Below are positions 33,135 through 53,601 of a stretch of 64,000 nucleotides of DNA, piece by piece. Position 1 is the first letter of the stretch. Every line of letters starts with the position of its first letter. The notes under the pieces were generated by a model. That model made no database searches. It saw only the letters and a program-made list of their open reading frames with translations, and had not been told where the DNA came from. The DNA is from Pseudomonas sp. PD9R (GTDB lineage: Bacteria > Pseudomonadota > Gammaproteobacteria > Pseudomonadales > Pseudomonadaceae), in assembly GCF_019200975.1 (NCBI RefSeq), contig NZ_JAHTMR010000012.1, positions 1 to 64,000 of the forward strand, given 5' to 3'. Position numbers and translations under genes: made by a program.

Positions 33135-33877
33135 CCCTGAGCCTGGGTGCCGCTCTGCTGCACCTGCCGTCGGTGCAGGCTGAAGAGTTGCCCGATGCGA
33201 TCAAGAAGATTGAAGCCAAAGGCGCGAAAATCGTCGGCCAGTTCGACGCTCCCGACGGCTTGCGCGGTTATGCGGCGCAATTTCAAAGCCGTGGCATGGC
33301 GCTGTACCTGACCCCGGATGGCAAGCATGTGCTGCTGGGCAATCTGTACGACGCCGAAGGCAACGACCTGAGCAGTGCGCCGTTGCAAAAACTGGTATAT
33401 GCGCCAATGGCCAAGGAAGTCTGGGGCAAGATGGAAGCGAGCAACTGGATCGGTGACGGCGACAAGAATGCCCCACGTGTCGTCTACCTGTTCAGTGACC
33501 CGAACTGCCCTTACTGCAACATGTTCTGGGAACAGGCACGACCATGGGTGAAGGCCGGCAAGGTGCAGTTGCGGCACATAATGGTCGGCATTATTCGTGA
33601 AGACAGCCCGGGCAAATCTGCTGCGCTGCTCGCCGCCAAGGACCCGCAAAAGGCCCTGCAAGACCACGAAGCCGCTGGCAAGAGCAGTTCGCTCAAGGCC
33701 ATGAAAGAAGTGCCGCCGGCGATTCAGGCGAAACTCGCGGCGAACATGCAGTTGATGGAAGAGCTTGAACTGCAAGCCACGCCGGCGATTTTCTATATGG
33801 ATGACAAGGGCGAGTTGCAACAGCAACAAGGTGCACCGTCACCGGATAAGTTGGCGAAGATTCTTGGGCCCAAATAA
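33110..33877 (+). CDS. dsbG: Periplasmic disulfide isomerase/sulfenic acid reductase DsbG
   Basis: This 255-residue secreted protein has a signal peptide cut near VQAEE, an N-terminal dimerisation domain and a C-terminal thioredoxin domain with FSDPNCPYCNMFWEQA (CPYC active site, Cys at about 132 and 135). The cis-Pro is in ELQATPAIFY. DsbG rescues single cysteines from over-oxidation and isomerises wrong disulfides; it is kept reduced by DsbD. CTTCAAGGAAACTGCC precedes the ATG, within the 3' end of dsbE. A REPIN follows. Confidence 0.92.
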   Translation: MHRLRHLLTLSLGAALLHLPSVQAEELPDAIKKIEAKGAKIVGQFDAPDGLRGYAAQFQSRGMALYLTPDGKHVLLGNLYDAEGNDLSSAPLQKLVYAPMAKEVWGKMEASNWIGDGDKNAPRVVYLFSDPNCPYCNMFWEQARPWVKAGKVQLRHIMVGIIREDSPGKSAALLAAKDPQKALQDHEAAGKSSSLKAMKEVPPAIQAKLAANMQLMEELELQATPAIFYMDDKGELQQQQGAPSPDKLAKILGPK

Positions 33878-33883
33878 GCAAGA

Positions 33884-33945
33884 TCAAAAGATCGCAGCCT
33901 GCGGCAGCATTCCAATGGAGGAGCTGCCGCAGGCTGCGATCTTTT
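33884..33945. repeat. REPIN between convergent dsbG and hydrolase genes
   Basis: TCAAAAGATCGCAGCCTGCGGC and GCCGCAGGCTGCGATCTTTT form a compact inverted pair around GCATTCCAATGGAGGA (62 bp in all, one of the shortest here). It probably ends transcription from both sides. Confidence 0.88.
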
Positions 33946-33947
33946 TC

Positions 33948-34772
33948 TCAACCGCGACGCGGATTTCTGTCAGTCAAAAATGCCAGCAACGTCGCTGTGA
34001 CAAACCCCGGATTCTCCAAATTTGAAATATGCCCCGCCTCCGGCACCAGTACACATGGGCAGCCGATCAACTCGGCCATCTCATGGGCTTCCGATAGTGG
34101 CCGTGGTTTGTCCTGATCCCCACACATCACCAGCGTATTGGCCGCATTCAACTCACCCAATCGCGGCAACACATCATCCCGTCCAAACGTAATCCGCCCC
34201 ATTGGCACAATGCTGTCGCGCAGGCGTTCAGCAGGCAGCGCGGCCAGTTTGGCGCGAAATCCCTGATACAGCGCCGAGTGCGGATCGATACCCGGACGGA
34301 AGAAAATCGGCACCACGATATCCAGCAGTTGCGGCGAGATCACGCCGGTTTCTTCAATCATCTTGAACAGTGAAAAGTAGTACTGACGGGTCGGTTCCGG
34401 CTCGACACCGACATAGGTGTCCATCAGTACAAGGCCGTTGAGCCGTTGCGGTGCCGACAGCGCAAGCCGCACGCCCCACATGCCACCGACCGACAGGCCG
34501 ACCAGCGTCACACGATCGATATGCAGATGATCGAGCAACGCCAATGCCTGGCGCGCTACGTCGTCCAGCGACGTTGTGCTGGCAGGCAACGGCCCGGATT
34601 CACCGTGGCCCCAAAGGTCCAGGGCGATCACCCGATACTGTTGCGACAACGCGGCGATCTGCGGCGCCCACATGGTTTGGTCCCACAGGTAACTGCCGGC
34701 CAGCAAAACCGCCGGGCCAGTGCCTTGGTCGATGTAGTGAAGGGGTTGGCCGTCTATGGTTACGAAGGGCAT
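33948..34772 (-). CDS. Alpha/beta hydrolase
   Basis: This 274-residue hydrolase has the order strand-nucleophile-acid-His typical of the fold: the oxyanion region QGTGPAVLLAGSYLWDQT, nucleophile Ser in GLSVGGMWG (about residue 94), Asp in MCGDQDKPRP and His in EAGHISNLENP. It resembles 3-oxoadipate enol-lactonase-like and haloperoxidase-like hydrolases, with unknown substrate. The ATG at 34772 is used; the frame could also begin at the TTG just before. Convergent with dsbG, separated by a REPIN. Confidence 0.88.
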   Translation of the reverse strand: MPFVTIDGQPLHYIDQGTGPAVLLAGSYLWDQTMWAPQIAALSQQYRVIALDLWGHGESGPLPASTTSLDDVARQALALLDHLHIDRVTLVGLSVGGMWGVRLALSAPQRLNGLVLMDTYVGVEPEPTRQYYFSLFKMIEETGVISPQLLDIVVPIFFRPGIDPHSALYQGFRAKLAALPAERLRDSIVPMGRITFGRDDVLPRLGELNAANTLVMCGDQDKPRPLSEAHEMAELIGCPCVLVPEAGHISNLENPGFVTATLLAFLTDRNPRRG

Positions 34773-34863
34773 CAAGTGACTCCGCGCAATAAAGTGGAGC
34801 CCGAAGGCTGAGTGGCTGACGGCATGTAGTCAATCGGGAAAATGTACGCGTTTGTACAGCCGT

Positions 34864-34938
34864 CTTCGCGAGCAGGCTCGCTCCCACATTCGACCTGTGA
34901 ACACAGATCCATTGTAGGAGAGAGCCTGCTCGCGATGG
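34864..34938. repeat. REPIN between the hydrolase gene and pvdL
   Basis: TCTTCGCGAGCAGGCTCGCTCC and GGAGAGAGCCTGCTCGCGATG form an inverted pair of the GAGC(C/T)TGCTCGCGA type around a 25-base centre. It lies 22 bases after the pvdL stop and may be its transcription stop. Confidence 0.88.
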
Positions 34939-34959
34939 GGCCTTCCAGCCGCTAAAAAA

Positions 34960-47958
<12,999 letters not shown>

Positions 47959-48115
47959 GAGGTTTCCTGCCTGAATTCGGCTTGCAAATGGAATCGATTT
48001 TTGTGACGTCACGCCCCATTCAAGGGCGCGCAGGACGCGGTCTTCGCCGACCGCGCAAGGCATTGGCAATGCAGTTGTGTCCGGGGCTGCAGCCCGGATC
48101 CATTCACCAATGAGA

Positions 48116-48140
48116 ACGGATGACGTCTTGAAATAATTAG
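48116..48140 (-). promoter_or_regulatory. PvdS-type promoter of pvdL
   Basis: On the minus strand CTAATT (48140-48135), 16 bases and CGT (48118-48116) match the PvdS box C-TAAAT-N16-CGT with one change (TAATT). The pvdL leader would be about 150 bases. Confidence 0.65.
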
Positions 48141-48232
48141 TCGGCAGGCTTGAACGCCAACCAGGCCGGGGTGTGTCAGCGTGTCGCAGTTCTCACTCTG
48201 CACCTTTGCGGCGCATTACTTCTCTTTCTCAA

Positions 48233-48261
48233 TTGACAATCATTATCATTCAACATAATTT
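48233..48261 (+). promoter_or_regulatory. pvdS promoter overlapped by a Fur box
   Basis: A -35 TTGACA (48233-48238) and a -10 TAATTT (48256-48261) lie 17 bases apart. Over them lies GACAATCATTATCATTCAA (48235-48253), which matches the Fur box as repeated AAT/CAT units. Fur with Fe2+ would block pvdS when iron is plentiful. Confidence 0.82.
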
Positions 48262-48332
48262 GTCGCTCGATGTGTAGGACGGCCCCGATCCCTTTGTCGT
48301 CCCACCAACCTATTGGCAGCAAGGTGATTTCC

Positions 48333-48881
48333 ATGACGGAACAAGTCTCCACAAGCAGGTGCGATTCGCCGCTACTTCAGGCCTTCGTCGACAATCGACT
48401 GATTCTGGTCAAGATTGCAGCCCGCATCACCGGCTGCCGCTCGCGTGCTGAAGATGTGGTGCAGGACGCGTTTTTCCGTCTGCAATCAGCGCCGCAGATC
48501 ACCTCCTCGTTCAAGGCGCAGCTCAGCTATCTGTTCCAGATCGTGCGCAACCTGGCGATCGATCACTACCGCAAGCAAGCACTCGAGCAGAAGTATTCCG
48601 GCCCTGAAGAGGAAGGCCTGAATGTGGTGATTCAGGGCGCATCGCCAGAAACGTCGCACATCAATTTTTCGACGCTGGAAAACATCGCCGATGCACTGAC
48701 CGAACTGCCGAGCCGAACCCGCTATGCCTTCGAGATGTATCGCCTGCACGGCGTGCCGCAGAAGGACATCGCCAAGGAACTCGGCGTCTCGCCGACCCTG
48801 GTGAACTTCATGATTCGTGATGCGCTGGTGCATTGCCGCAAGGTGTCGGGCAATCGTGCGGATAGCGTGGCCCGCCGCTGA
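48333..48881 (+). CDS. pvdS: ECF sigma factor PvdS
   Basis: This 182-residue extracytoplasmic-function sigma factor is almost identical, from memory, to P. aeruginosa PvdS (ITGCRSRAEDVVQDAFFRLQ, FQIVRNLAIDHYRKQALEQK, VPQKDIAKELGVSPTLVN seen here). Region 2 lies at about residues 10-80 and region 4 at about 110-170. It directs RNA polymerase to the iron-starvation promoters found before pvdH, mbtH, pvdL and pvdY. The ATG at 48333 follows AAGGTGATTTCC; the upstream frame from 48270 lies in the promoter leader. It is divergent from pvdL and convergent with pvdY, with a terminator between. Confidence 0.97.
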   Translation: MTEQVSTSRCDSPLLQAFVDNRLILVKIAARITGCRSRAEDVVQDAFFRLQSAPQITSSFKAQLSYLFQIVRNLAIDHYRKQALEQKYSGPEEEGLNVVIQGASPETSHINFSTLENIADALTELPSRTRYAFEMYRLHGVPQKDIAKELGVSPTLVNFMIRDALVHCRKVSGNRADSVARR

Positions 48882-48901
48882 GACGGCGTCGGTTCCATAA
48901 A

Positions 48902-48942
48902 AAAGATCGTCCGAAGGCTCGGGCCGCGTTCGGACGATCTTT
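48902..48942. terminator. Bidirectional rho-independent terminator between pvdS and pvdY
   Basis: AAAGATCGTCCGAA and TTCGGACGATCTTT are perfect inverted repeats of 14 bases around GGCTCGGGCCGCG. T- and A-rich flanks on both sides let it stop pvdS and pvdY transcripts that meet here. Confidence 0.9.
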
Positions 48943-48947
48943 GCTTT

Positions 48948-49961
48948 TCAGGCCAGACTGCACCGCTCGAAAAACCGCTCACGCCCCAACACCATCAGCG
49001 CGGCGCGCTTGTGCGGGAAGTCGAACTCTTTCTCGCAGTGGAATCGCTGGTCCTGCATATACCCGATCATCTTGGCGTTGTCGGCACGCGGCTCGGCAAC
49101 CACTCGCTGAGTGCGTGGATCATCGAGAAACAGGTAATGCACCAGCGCCGATAACCAGCTCGCCACTTTGTGCGGGCCACGGTGATTTTCTTCACCCACC
49201 AGCATGTGAATGCCGCGGTCATAATCGCCCGCCTCGTAGAACGGCGCGATGCGGTCTTCCTTGGCCCAGTAGGCTTCGAAATAAGCGAACGGCTGATCAT
49301 CGAAACAACCGATCAGCGTGACCGTATGCGGGTCCGCTTCGAGCTTGCTCAGGTACTCGCGATGCTGTTCGAGACTGCCCTCTTCCTGCCAGAAACTCGC
49401 CACTCGCGGACTGTTCTGCCAGCGATTGAAACGTGCCAGGTCCAGATCGATATCCAGCGTGCGCAGGGAAATCCAGGCGCCCAGTTGCACATCGAAACGC
49501 CGATAAACCTCACCTCGCGGCTTGATCGCTCGTAACGGATGACGCTTGCCGCCACTGATGACCCTGTGCTGCGGATAACTGTTGGTCAGCGGCTGGCTCA
49601 ACCAGGGTTGCGGCAATTGCCAGAACAAGCTGCGCTCACAGTAAAACTGGCCGCGCACCTGCGTGAGGATCAGCAACCCGCTGAGTAGTGCCTCGGTCGG
49701 GTACTCATCGAGCTGCCAGGTCAGGCGCCGGCACGCAGGGTCACGGGCAAACAACCAATAACAAGCGGCCCAGAGAGCACGGCTGTCGGGGCGATTGAAA
49801 CGCGCCTCCAATTGCACAGCCAACTCGGGATCGCGGGTCAGCCGCAGCTGGATCAGCAGTTGGTCGTCAAGGCTAAGGCTCAGCCGGGTTTCGGTTTCAT
49901 CAGCGACAAGACTGCTGCCTGTCGGCAAGACAAGGGCAGCCAGTTCATTCAGATTGGGCAT
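48948..49961 (-). CDS. pvdY: N5-hydroxyornithine acetyltransferase of pyoverdine synthesis (PvdY/IucB-like)
   Basis: This 337-residue protein has a C-terminal GNAT domain of the IucB/RhbD siderophore acetyltransferase group: YFEAYWAKEDRI, DRGIHMLVGEENHRGPHKV and VVAEPRADNAKMI are its marks. It would place an acetyl group on hydroxyornithine for the pyoverdine peptide; similar enzymes (pvdYII) occur in strains with acetyl-hydroxyornithine in the peptide. A PvdS-type box lies 40-65 bases upstream, which links it to the siderophore. The N-terminal 150 residues are less conserved. It is convergent with pvdS. Confidence 0.85.
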   Translation of the reverse strand: MPNLNELAALVLPTGSSLVADETETRLSLSLDDQLLIQLRLTRDPELAVQLEARFNRPDSRALWAACYWLFARDPACRRLTWQLDEYPTEALLSGLLILTQVRGQFYCERSLFWQLPQPWLSQPLTNSYPQHRVISGGKRHPLRAIKPRGEVYRRFDVQLGAWISLRTLDIDLDLARFNRWQNSPRVASFWQEEGSLEQHREYLSKLEADPHTVTLIGCFDDQPFAYFEAYWAKEDRIAPFYEAGDYDRGIHMLVGEENHRGPHKVASWLSALVHYLFLDDPRTQRVVAEPRADNAKMIGYMQDQRFHCEKEFDFPHKRAALMVLGRERFFERCSLA

Positions 49962-50002
49962 GGGTCGGGCTCACGAGAATCAATCGACAGTTCAACGAAG
50001 TG

Positions 50003-50026
50003 ACGTGAGCCGAGGCGGGAAATTTA
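50003..50026 (-). promoter_or_regulatory. PvdS-dependent promoter of pvdY
   Basis: On the minus strand TAAAT (50026-50022), 16 bases and CGT (50005-50003) match the PvdS box. The start of pvdY lies about 40 bases further on. Confidence 0.78.
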
Positions 50027-50062
50027 AGAGAAGTCAGTCAATACGCGATCTGCGGTGCAATC

Positions 50063-50869
50063 TCAGCTACCGGCGACCGGCACCACCGCGATTTTGTAAG
50101 GATCGAAAATCTTCAGCATCTGGCCATTATCCCGCAACCCCTTCAGCAACTTGCCGAAAACCTCGCTGCTGATTGGCGAGGCCGGGCGCAAGATCGCGTA
50201 ATGGTGGTAGACCTGATCGATACGCTCGGACACCAGCAGCTCATCGGCGACTTTCAAGTTGCGCAGAAAGTAATCGCTCAGGTACGAGCGCGTAACCAGG
50301 GCGATATCAGCGCGCCCGCGCAGCACCATCAGCAGGTTGCTGTCGTGGGAATACGTCAGTGTGGCGTTGAAGTTCTGCGCGAGGAATTTTGGATCGGCGT
50401 TGAAGTTGGCAAATTCGTAGTGATAGCCACTGAACAGCGCCAGGCGTTTGCCCTTGAGGTCATCAAAATAGCCTTGCTGACGAATCGGCTCGCCTTCGCG
50501 CTGACGTTGCGCGACAAAAATCTCGGCGTCTTCAAGCCCCATGTCGACAATGCTGTGAGGCACGTTCTCCCAACCCCAGGCAGGATTTTCGAAGATCGCC
50601 ATGTCGATTCGACCCTGCTTGAAGTCACCAAAACGTCGAGGAATGGAGGTGGGCACCAACACGAATTGATAGTCGCTTTGCAGGGCATTGAGCGCCTCGA
50701 CCAACTGCGGCAGCAAGCCCGTGTCCGCACCGTTTTCCGGGCGCACCGTATACGGCGGAAAGTGTGCGGCACCAATGCGCACCCGTTGTGCAGCCTGGGA
50801 CGGCAGCATCCATAACGCTACAAGCGCCGCCAGCAAAAAACGCGTAGCCGTCCGAATTGGCAAAGACAT
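50063..50869 (-). CDS. Periplasmic substrate-binding protein (amino-acid ABC, SBP_bac_3 type)
   Basis: This 268-residue protein has a signal peptide cut near PSQAAQ and a mature part that begins RVRIGAAHFPPYTVRPENG, typical of family 3 binding proteins. No permease or ATPase gene is near, so it may serve another transporter or act alone, as many such Pseudomonas proteins do. The ATG at 50869 is used, since the GTG at 50881 directly abuts its GGGGA. It lies upstream of pvdY on the same strand, but the pvdY promoter separates them. Confidence 0.82.
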   Translation of the reverse strand: MSLPIRTATRFLLAALVALWMLPSQAAQRVRIGAAHFPPYTVRPENGADTGLLPQLVEALNALQSDYQFVLVPTSIPRRFGDFKQGRIDMAIFENPAWGWENVPHSIVDMGLEDAEIFVAQRQREGEPIRQQGYFDDLKGKRLALFSGYHYEFANFNADPKFLAQNFNATLTYSHDSNLLMVLRGRADIALVTRSYLSDYFLRNLKVADELLVSERIDQVYHHYAILRPASPISSEVFGKLLKGLRDNGQMLKIFDPYKIAVVPVAGS

Positions 50870-50962
50870 GAAACAACCCACTCCCCAAAGTACGGCATCA
50901 ATCCATTCAAGCTAGGCGGTTTCGCCCAGTTAGCCAGTTTCCTGCCGACCAACACACACGCT

Positions 50963-51586
50963 TTATTTTTCCTCCAGCACCAGAACCAGCGCCTCATCGG
51001 CCAACTGGTCGAGGCTCATGCTGCCACCGGCTCGGAACCAGGTGGTAGTCCAGGACAGTGCCCCGGTAAGGAAACGTCGAGTGACGAACACATCGCCACG
51101 AATGAAACCTGCGCTCTTGGCTTCGCCCAGTACTTGCAGCCAAATGTCTTCATAGATATCGCGCAACGCCAGGACCTTGGCCTGACCATCTTCGGACAGC
51201 GAGCGCCATTCGTAGACCAGCACCGCCATGGCCTCGCCGCTGCCGCCCATGATTGACTGCAATTCGCAGCGGATCAGCGCCAGCACCCGCTCGCGCACGT
51301 TGGCGGCGTCGGCAATGGCCGCACGCATCAGCGCGGTGTTATAGCGAATGGTCTCTTCCATCACTGCCCGCAGGATCTCGTCCTTGCTTTTGAAGTGATG
51401 AAAAATGCTTCCCGACTGAATGCCCACGGCACCCGCCAGATCGCGCACGGTGGTGCGTTCATAGCCCTTGTTGCGAAACAGGTGAGCCGCGACCTGCAGC
51501 AGCTTGCCACGGGCGCTGTCCGGATCGGTCAATTGCCCGTTGTCGACCAATTCGCGCATGACCTTCAGGGCTTTTTGCTCGTCCAC
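50963..51586 (-). CDS. atuR: TetR-family repressor AtuR
   Basis: This 207-residue TetR regulator has the HTH at about residues 27-72 (GYERTTVRDLAGAVGIQSGSIFHHF, quoted as TTVRDLAGAVGIQSGSI and FHHFKSKDEIL). It is divergent from atuA, as AtuR is in P. aeruginosa, where it represses the acyclic terpene genes and is released by CoA intermediates. The GTG at 51586 is chosen as start because AGGAGA lies six bases upstream; the frame to 51655 has no ribosome site. Its two operators lie before atuA. Confidence 0.87.
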   Translation of the reverse strand: MDEQKALKVMRELVDNGQLTDPDSARGKLLQVAAHLFRNKGYERTTVRDLAGAVGIQSGSIFHHFKSKDEILRAVMEETIRYNTALMRAAIADAANVRERVLALIRCELQSIMGGSGEAMAVLVYEWRSLSEDGQAKVLALRDIYEDIWLQVLGEAKSAGFIRGDVFVTRRFLTGALSWTTTWFRAGGSMSLDQLADEALVLVLEEK

Positions 51587-51626
51587 CCGATCTCTCCTAC
51601 AGTCGATCAATCCAATACGCCACTCA

Positions 51627-51654
51627 TGCAGGAGCGAGCAGGGTCGCTCCTGCA
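51627..51654. repeat. Short hairpin TGCAGGAGCGA / TCGCTCCTGCA
   Basis: An 11-base perfect inverted repeat around GCAGGG lies between atuR and its operators. It resembles a shortened REP core and would be in the 5' leader of the atuR mRNA if transcription starts upstream of it. Confidence 0.5.
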
Positions 51655-51695
51655 ATTTCGTGAGCTAGCGCGGGCAATTTAAGCTGCTGCCAGCA

Positions 51696-51713
51696 ACCAA
51701 GCAAGCGCTCGGG
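51696..51713. promoter_or_regulatory. AtuR-type operator 1
   Basis: ACCAAGC-AAGC-GCTCGGG is an imperfect inverted repeat (5 of 7 arm positions) with the same first arm as operator 2. The two sites lie about 43 bp apart centre to centre. AtuR of P. aeruginosa is known to bind two inverted repeats in this gap. Confidence 0.6.
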
Positions 51714-51731
51714 CAGAAGATATTTCAGCCA

Positions 51732-51761
51732 TTTACAGACCAAGCGCTTGCTTGGTAGTCT
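51732..51761 (+). promoter_or_regulatory. Candidate atuA promoter
   Basis: TTTACA (51732-51737) and TAGTCT (51756-51761) lie 18 bases apart, with the ATG 25 bases after. Operator 2 fills the spacer. The -10 is weak, so this is an inference from position. Confidence 0.45.
51739..51756. promoter_or_regulatory. AtuR-type operator 2
   Basis: ACCAAGC-GCTT-GCTTGGT is a perfect 7-base inverted repeat around four bases. It lies between the presumed -35 and -10 of atuA, so a bound repressor would shut out RNA polymerase. Confidence 0.72.
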
Positions 51762-51786
51762 CGATGCACTTCTGTCGGAGGTGGTT

Positions 51787-53589
51787 ATGCCGTTGACTGC
51801 GCCAAAAACTATTCGCATCGGTTGCGCCAGCGCGTTCTGGGGCGACACCTCGACCGCCGCCGCGCAACTGGTGGAAGGCGGACGCCTGGACTACCTGGTC
51901 TTCGATTACCTGGCGGAAATCACCCTGTCGATCATGGCCGGCGCACGGATGAAAGATCCCCAGGCCGGCTACGCCAATGACTTCATCGAAGTCCTCAGTC
52001 CCCTGCTCAACCAACTTTCAGAACAAAAAATCCGCGTGATCAGCAATGCCGGCGGGGTCAATCCACGGGCCTGCGCTGCCGCGTTGCAAGCAGCATGTGA
52101 CAAGGCCGGCGTCGCCCTGAAAATTGCCGTGCTGCTCGGGGACGACCTGCAACCGCAATTCAAGCGACTGAGTTCGCTTGGCCTCCACGAAATGTTCAAC
52201 GGTACGTCGTTACCTGTAATGTGCGTCTCGACCAACGCCTACCTCGGCGCACCGGGCATCGTCGAATCCCTGCGACTGGGGGCGGACATCGTGATCACCG
52301 GGCGCGTGGTCGACAGCGCCGTGGTCAGCGCCGCGCTGGTGCATGAGTTCGGCTGGTCGTGGCACGACTATGACAAGTTGGCCCAGGCGGCGCTGGCCGG
52401 TCACATCATCGAATGCGGCGCCCAATGCACCGGTGGCAATTTCACCGATTGGCGCGAAGTGCCCGACTACGAACACATCGGGTTCCCCATCGTCGAAGTC
52501 AGCGCCGACAGCCAGTTCATTGTCAGCAAACCCGAGGGTTCCGGCGGCCTGGTCACGCCGCTGACGGTGGGCGAGCAGATGCTCTACGAAATCGGCGATC
52601 CGCGGGCCTATCTGCTGCCCGACGTGGTCTGCGATTTCACGCAAGTCAAACTCATACAGCAAGGTAAAAACGCGGTGCAGGTGCACGGCGCGAAAGGTTT
52701 GCCACCGACCGATCAGTACAAGGTCAGCGCCACCCACCCGGACGGTTTCCGTTGCACCGCCAGTTGCCTGATCGCCGGCATCGACGCGGTCGACAAGGCT
52801 CGCCGGGTCAGTGAAGCAATCATCAACAAAACCTCCGAAATCTTCAGCCAACGCGGTTGGGCGCCCTACAGCGACGTCAGCATCGAATTGCTCGGTAGCG
52901 AAGCCACCTACGGCCCTCACGGCCAACGTCAGGACACCCGCGAAGTGGTGATAAAACTCGCGGTACGGCATCCGAATAAACAGGCACTGATCGTGTTCTC
53001 CCGGGAAATCGCCCAGGCCGCTACTGGCATGGCACCAGGGCTGACCGGCATTGTCGGCGGCCGGCCAACGGTTTATCCGCTCATCCGGCTGTTCTCGTTC
53101 CTGATCGACAAAACCGCTTGCACGCTGGAAATTGATTTCATGGGGCAACGCCACCCGTGCGCCCTGCCCACGCTGGATGTGCTCGATACCGCCGACTTGC
53201 CGGTGCCGTTCGAACCACCCAAACCCAAGGGACTGGCCGATGCCAGCGTGGCTTTGGTCAAACTCGCGGTCGCGCGTTCGGGGGACAAGGGCAACCACAG
53301 CAACATTGGCGTCATGCCCCGCGAGCCCGAATATCTGCCATGGATCGCCGAAGCCCTGACCCCGGCCGTGCTCGTCGACTGGATGAGCCATGTTCTCGAC
53401 CCGGTCCATGGACGTGTAGAGCGCTGGTATTTGCCCGCCACCCACAGCCTGAATTTCCTCCTGGAGAACGCCCTTGGCGGCGGCGGTGTCGCCAGCCTGC
53501 GAATCGATCCGCAAGGCAAGGCGTTCGCCCAGCAACTGCTGGACATCCAGATTCCGGTGCCGCAGCGCATCGCCGACCAGGTTAACTAG
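51787..53589 (+). CDS. atuA: Acyclic terpene utilisation protein AtuA
   Basis: This 600-residue cytoplasmic protein consists of a DUF1446 domain (about 1-450, IRIGCASAFWGDTSTAA, VVDSAVVSAALVHEFGW) and an AtuA-like C-terminal domain of about 100 residues (LVKLAVARSGDKGNHSNIGV, quoted in part). Atu mutants show it is needed for citronellol and geraniol use; its reaction is not settled, though a role with the hydroxy-isohexenyl-glutaryl-CoA step has been suggested. The ATG at 51787 follows GGAGGTGGTT. First gene of atuABCDEF. Confidence 0.9.
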   Translation: MPLTAPKTIRIGCASAFWGDTSTAAAQLVEGGRLDYLVFDYLAEITLSIMAGARMKDPQAGYANDFIEVLSPLLNQLSEQKIRVISNAGGVNPRACAAALQAACDKAGVALKIAVLLGDDLQPQFKRLSSLGLHEMFNGTSLPVMCVSTNAYLGAPGIVESLRLGADIVITGRVVDSAVVSAALVHEFGWSWHDYDKLAQAALAGHIIECGAQCTGGNFTDWREVPDYEHIGFPIVEVSADSQFIVSKPEGSGGLVTPLTVGEQMLYEIGDPRAYLLPDVVCDFTQVKLIQQGKNAVQVHGAKGLPPTDQYKVSATHPDGFRCTASCLIAGIDAVDKARRVSEAIINKTSEIFSQRGWAPYSDVSIELLGSEATYGPHGQRQDTREVVIKLAVRHPNKQALIVFSREIAQAATGMAPGLTGIVGGRPTVYPLIRLFSFLIDKTACTLEIDFMGQRHPCALPTLDVLDTADLPVPFEPPKPKGLADASVALVKLAVARSGDKGNHSNIGVMPREPEYLPWIAEALTPAVLVDWMSHVLDPVHGRVERWYLPATHSLNFLLENALGGGGVASLRIDPQGKAFAQQLLDIQIPVPQRIADQVN

Positions 53590-53601
53590 GGGACTGCCGC
53601 C

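Larger units (their letters stand above)
47959..48332. other. pvdL-pvdS divergent regulatory region
   Basis: These 374 bp hold no gene. They contain the pvdL PvdS-type promoter, a 150-base pvdL leader with two hairpins (GCGGTC...GACCGC at 48037-48054 and CCGGG...CCCGG at 48081-48097) and the Fur-controlled pvdS promoter. Confidence 0.75.

Noticed and set aside
34600..34887. 95-residue open frame beginning MGASLLAKT
   Set aside because: Its start is translated REP sequence and the rest overlaps the alpha/beta hydrolase gene in another frame on the same strand.
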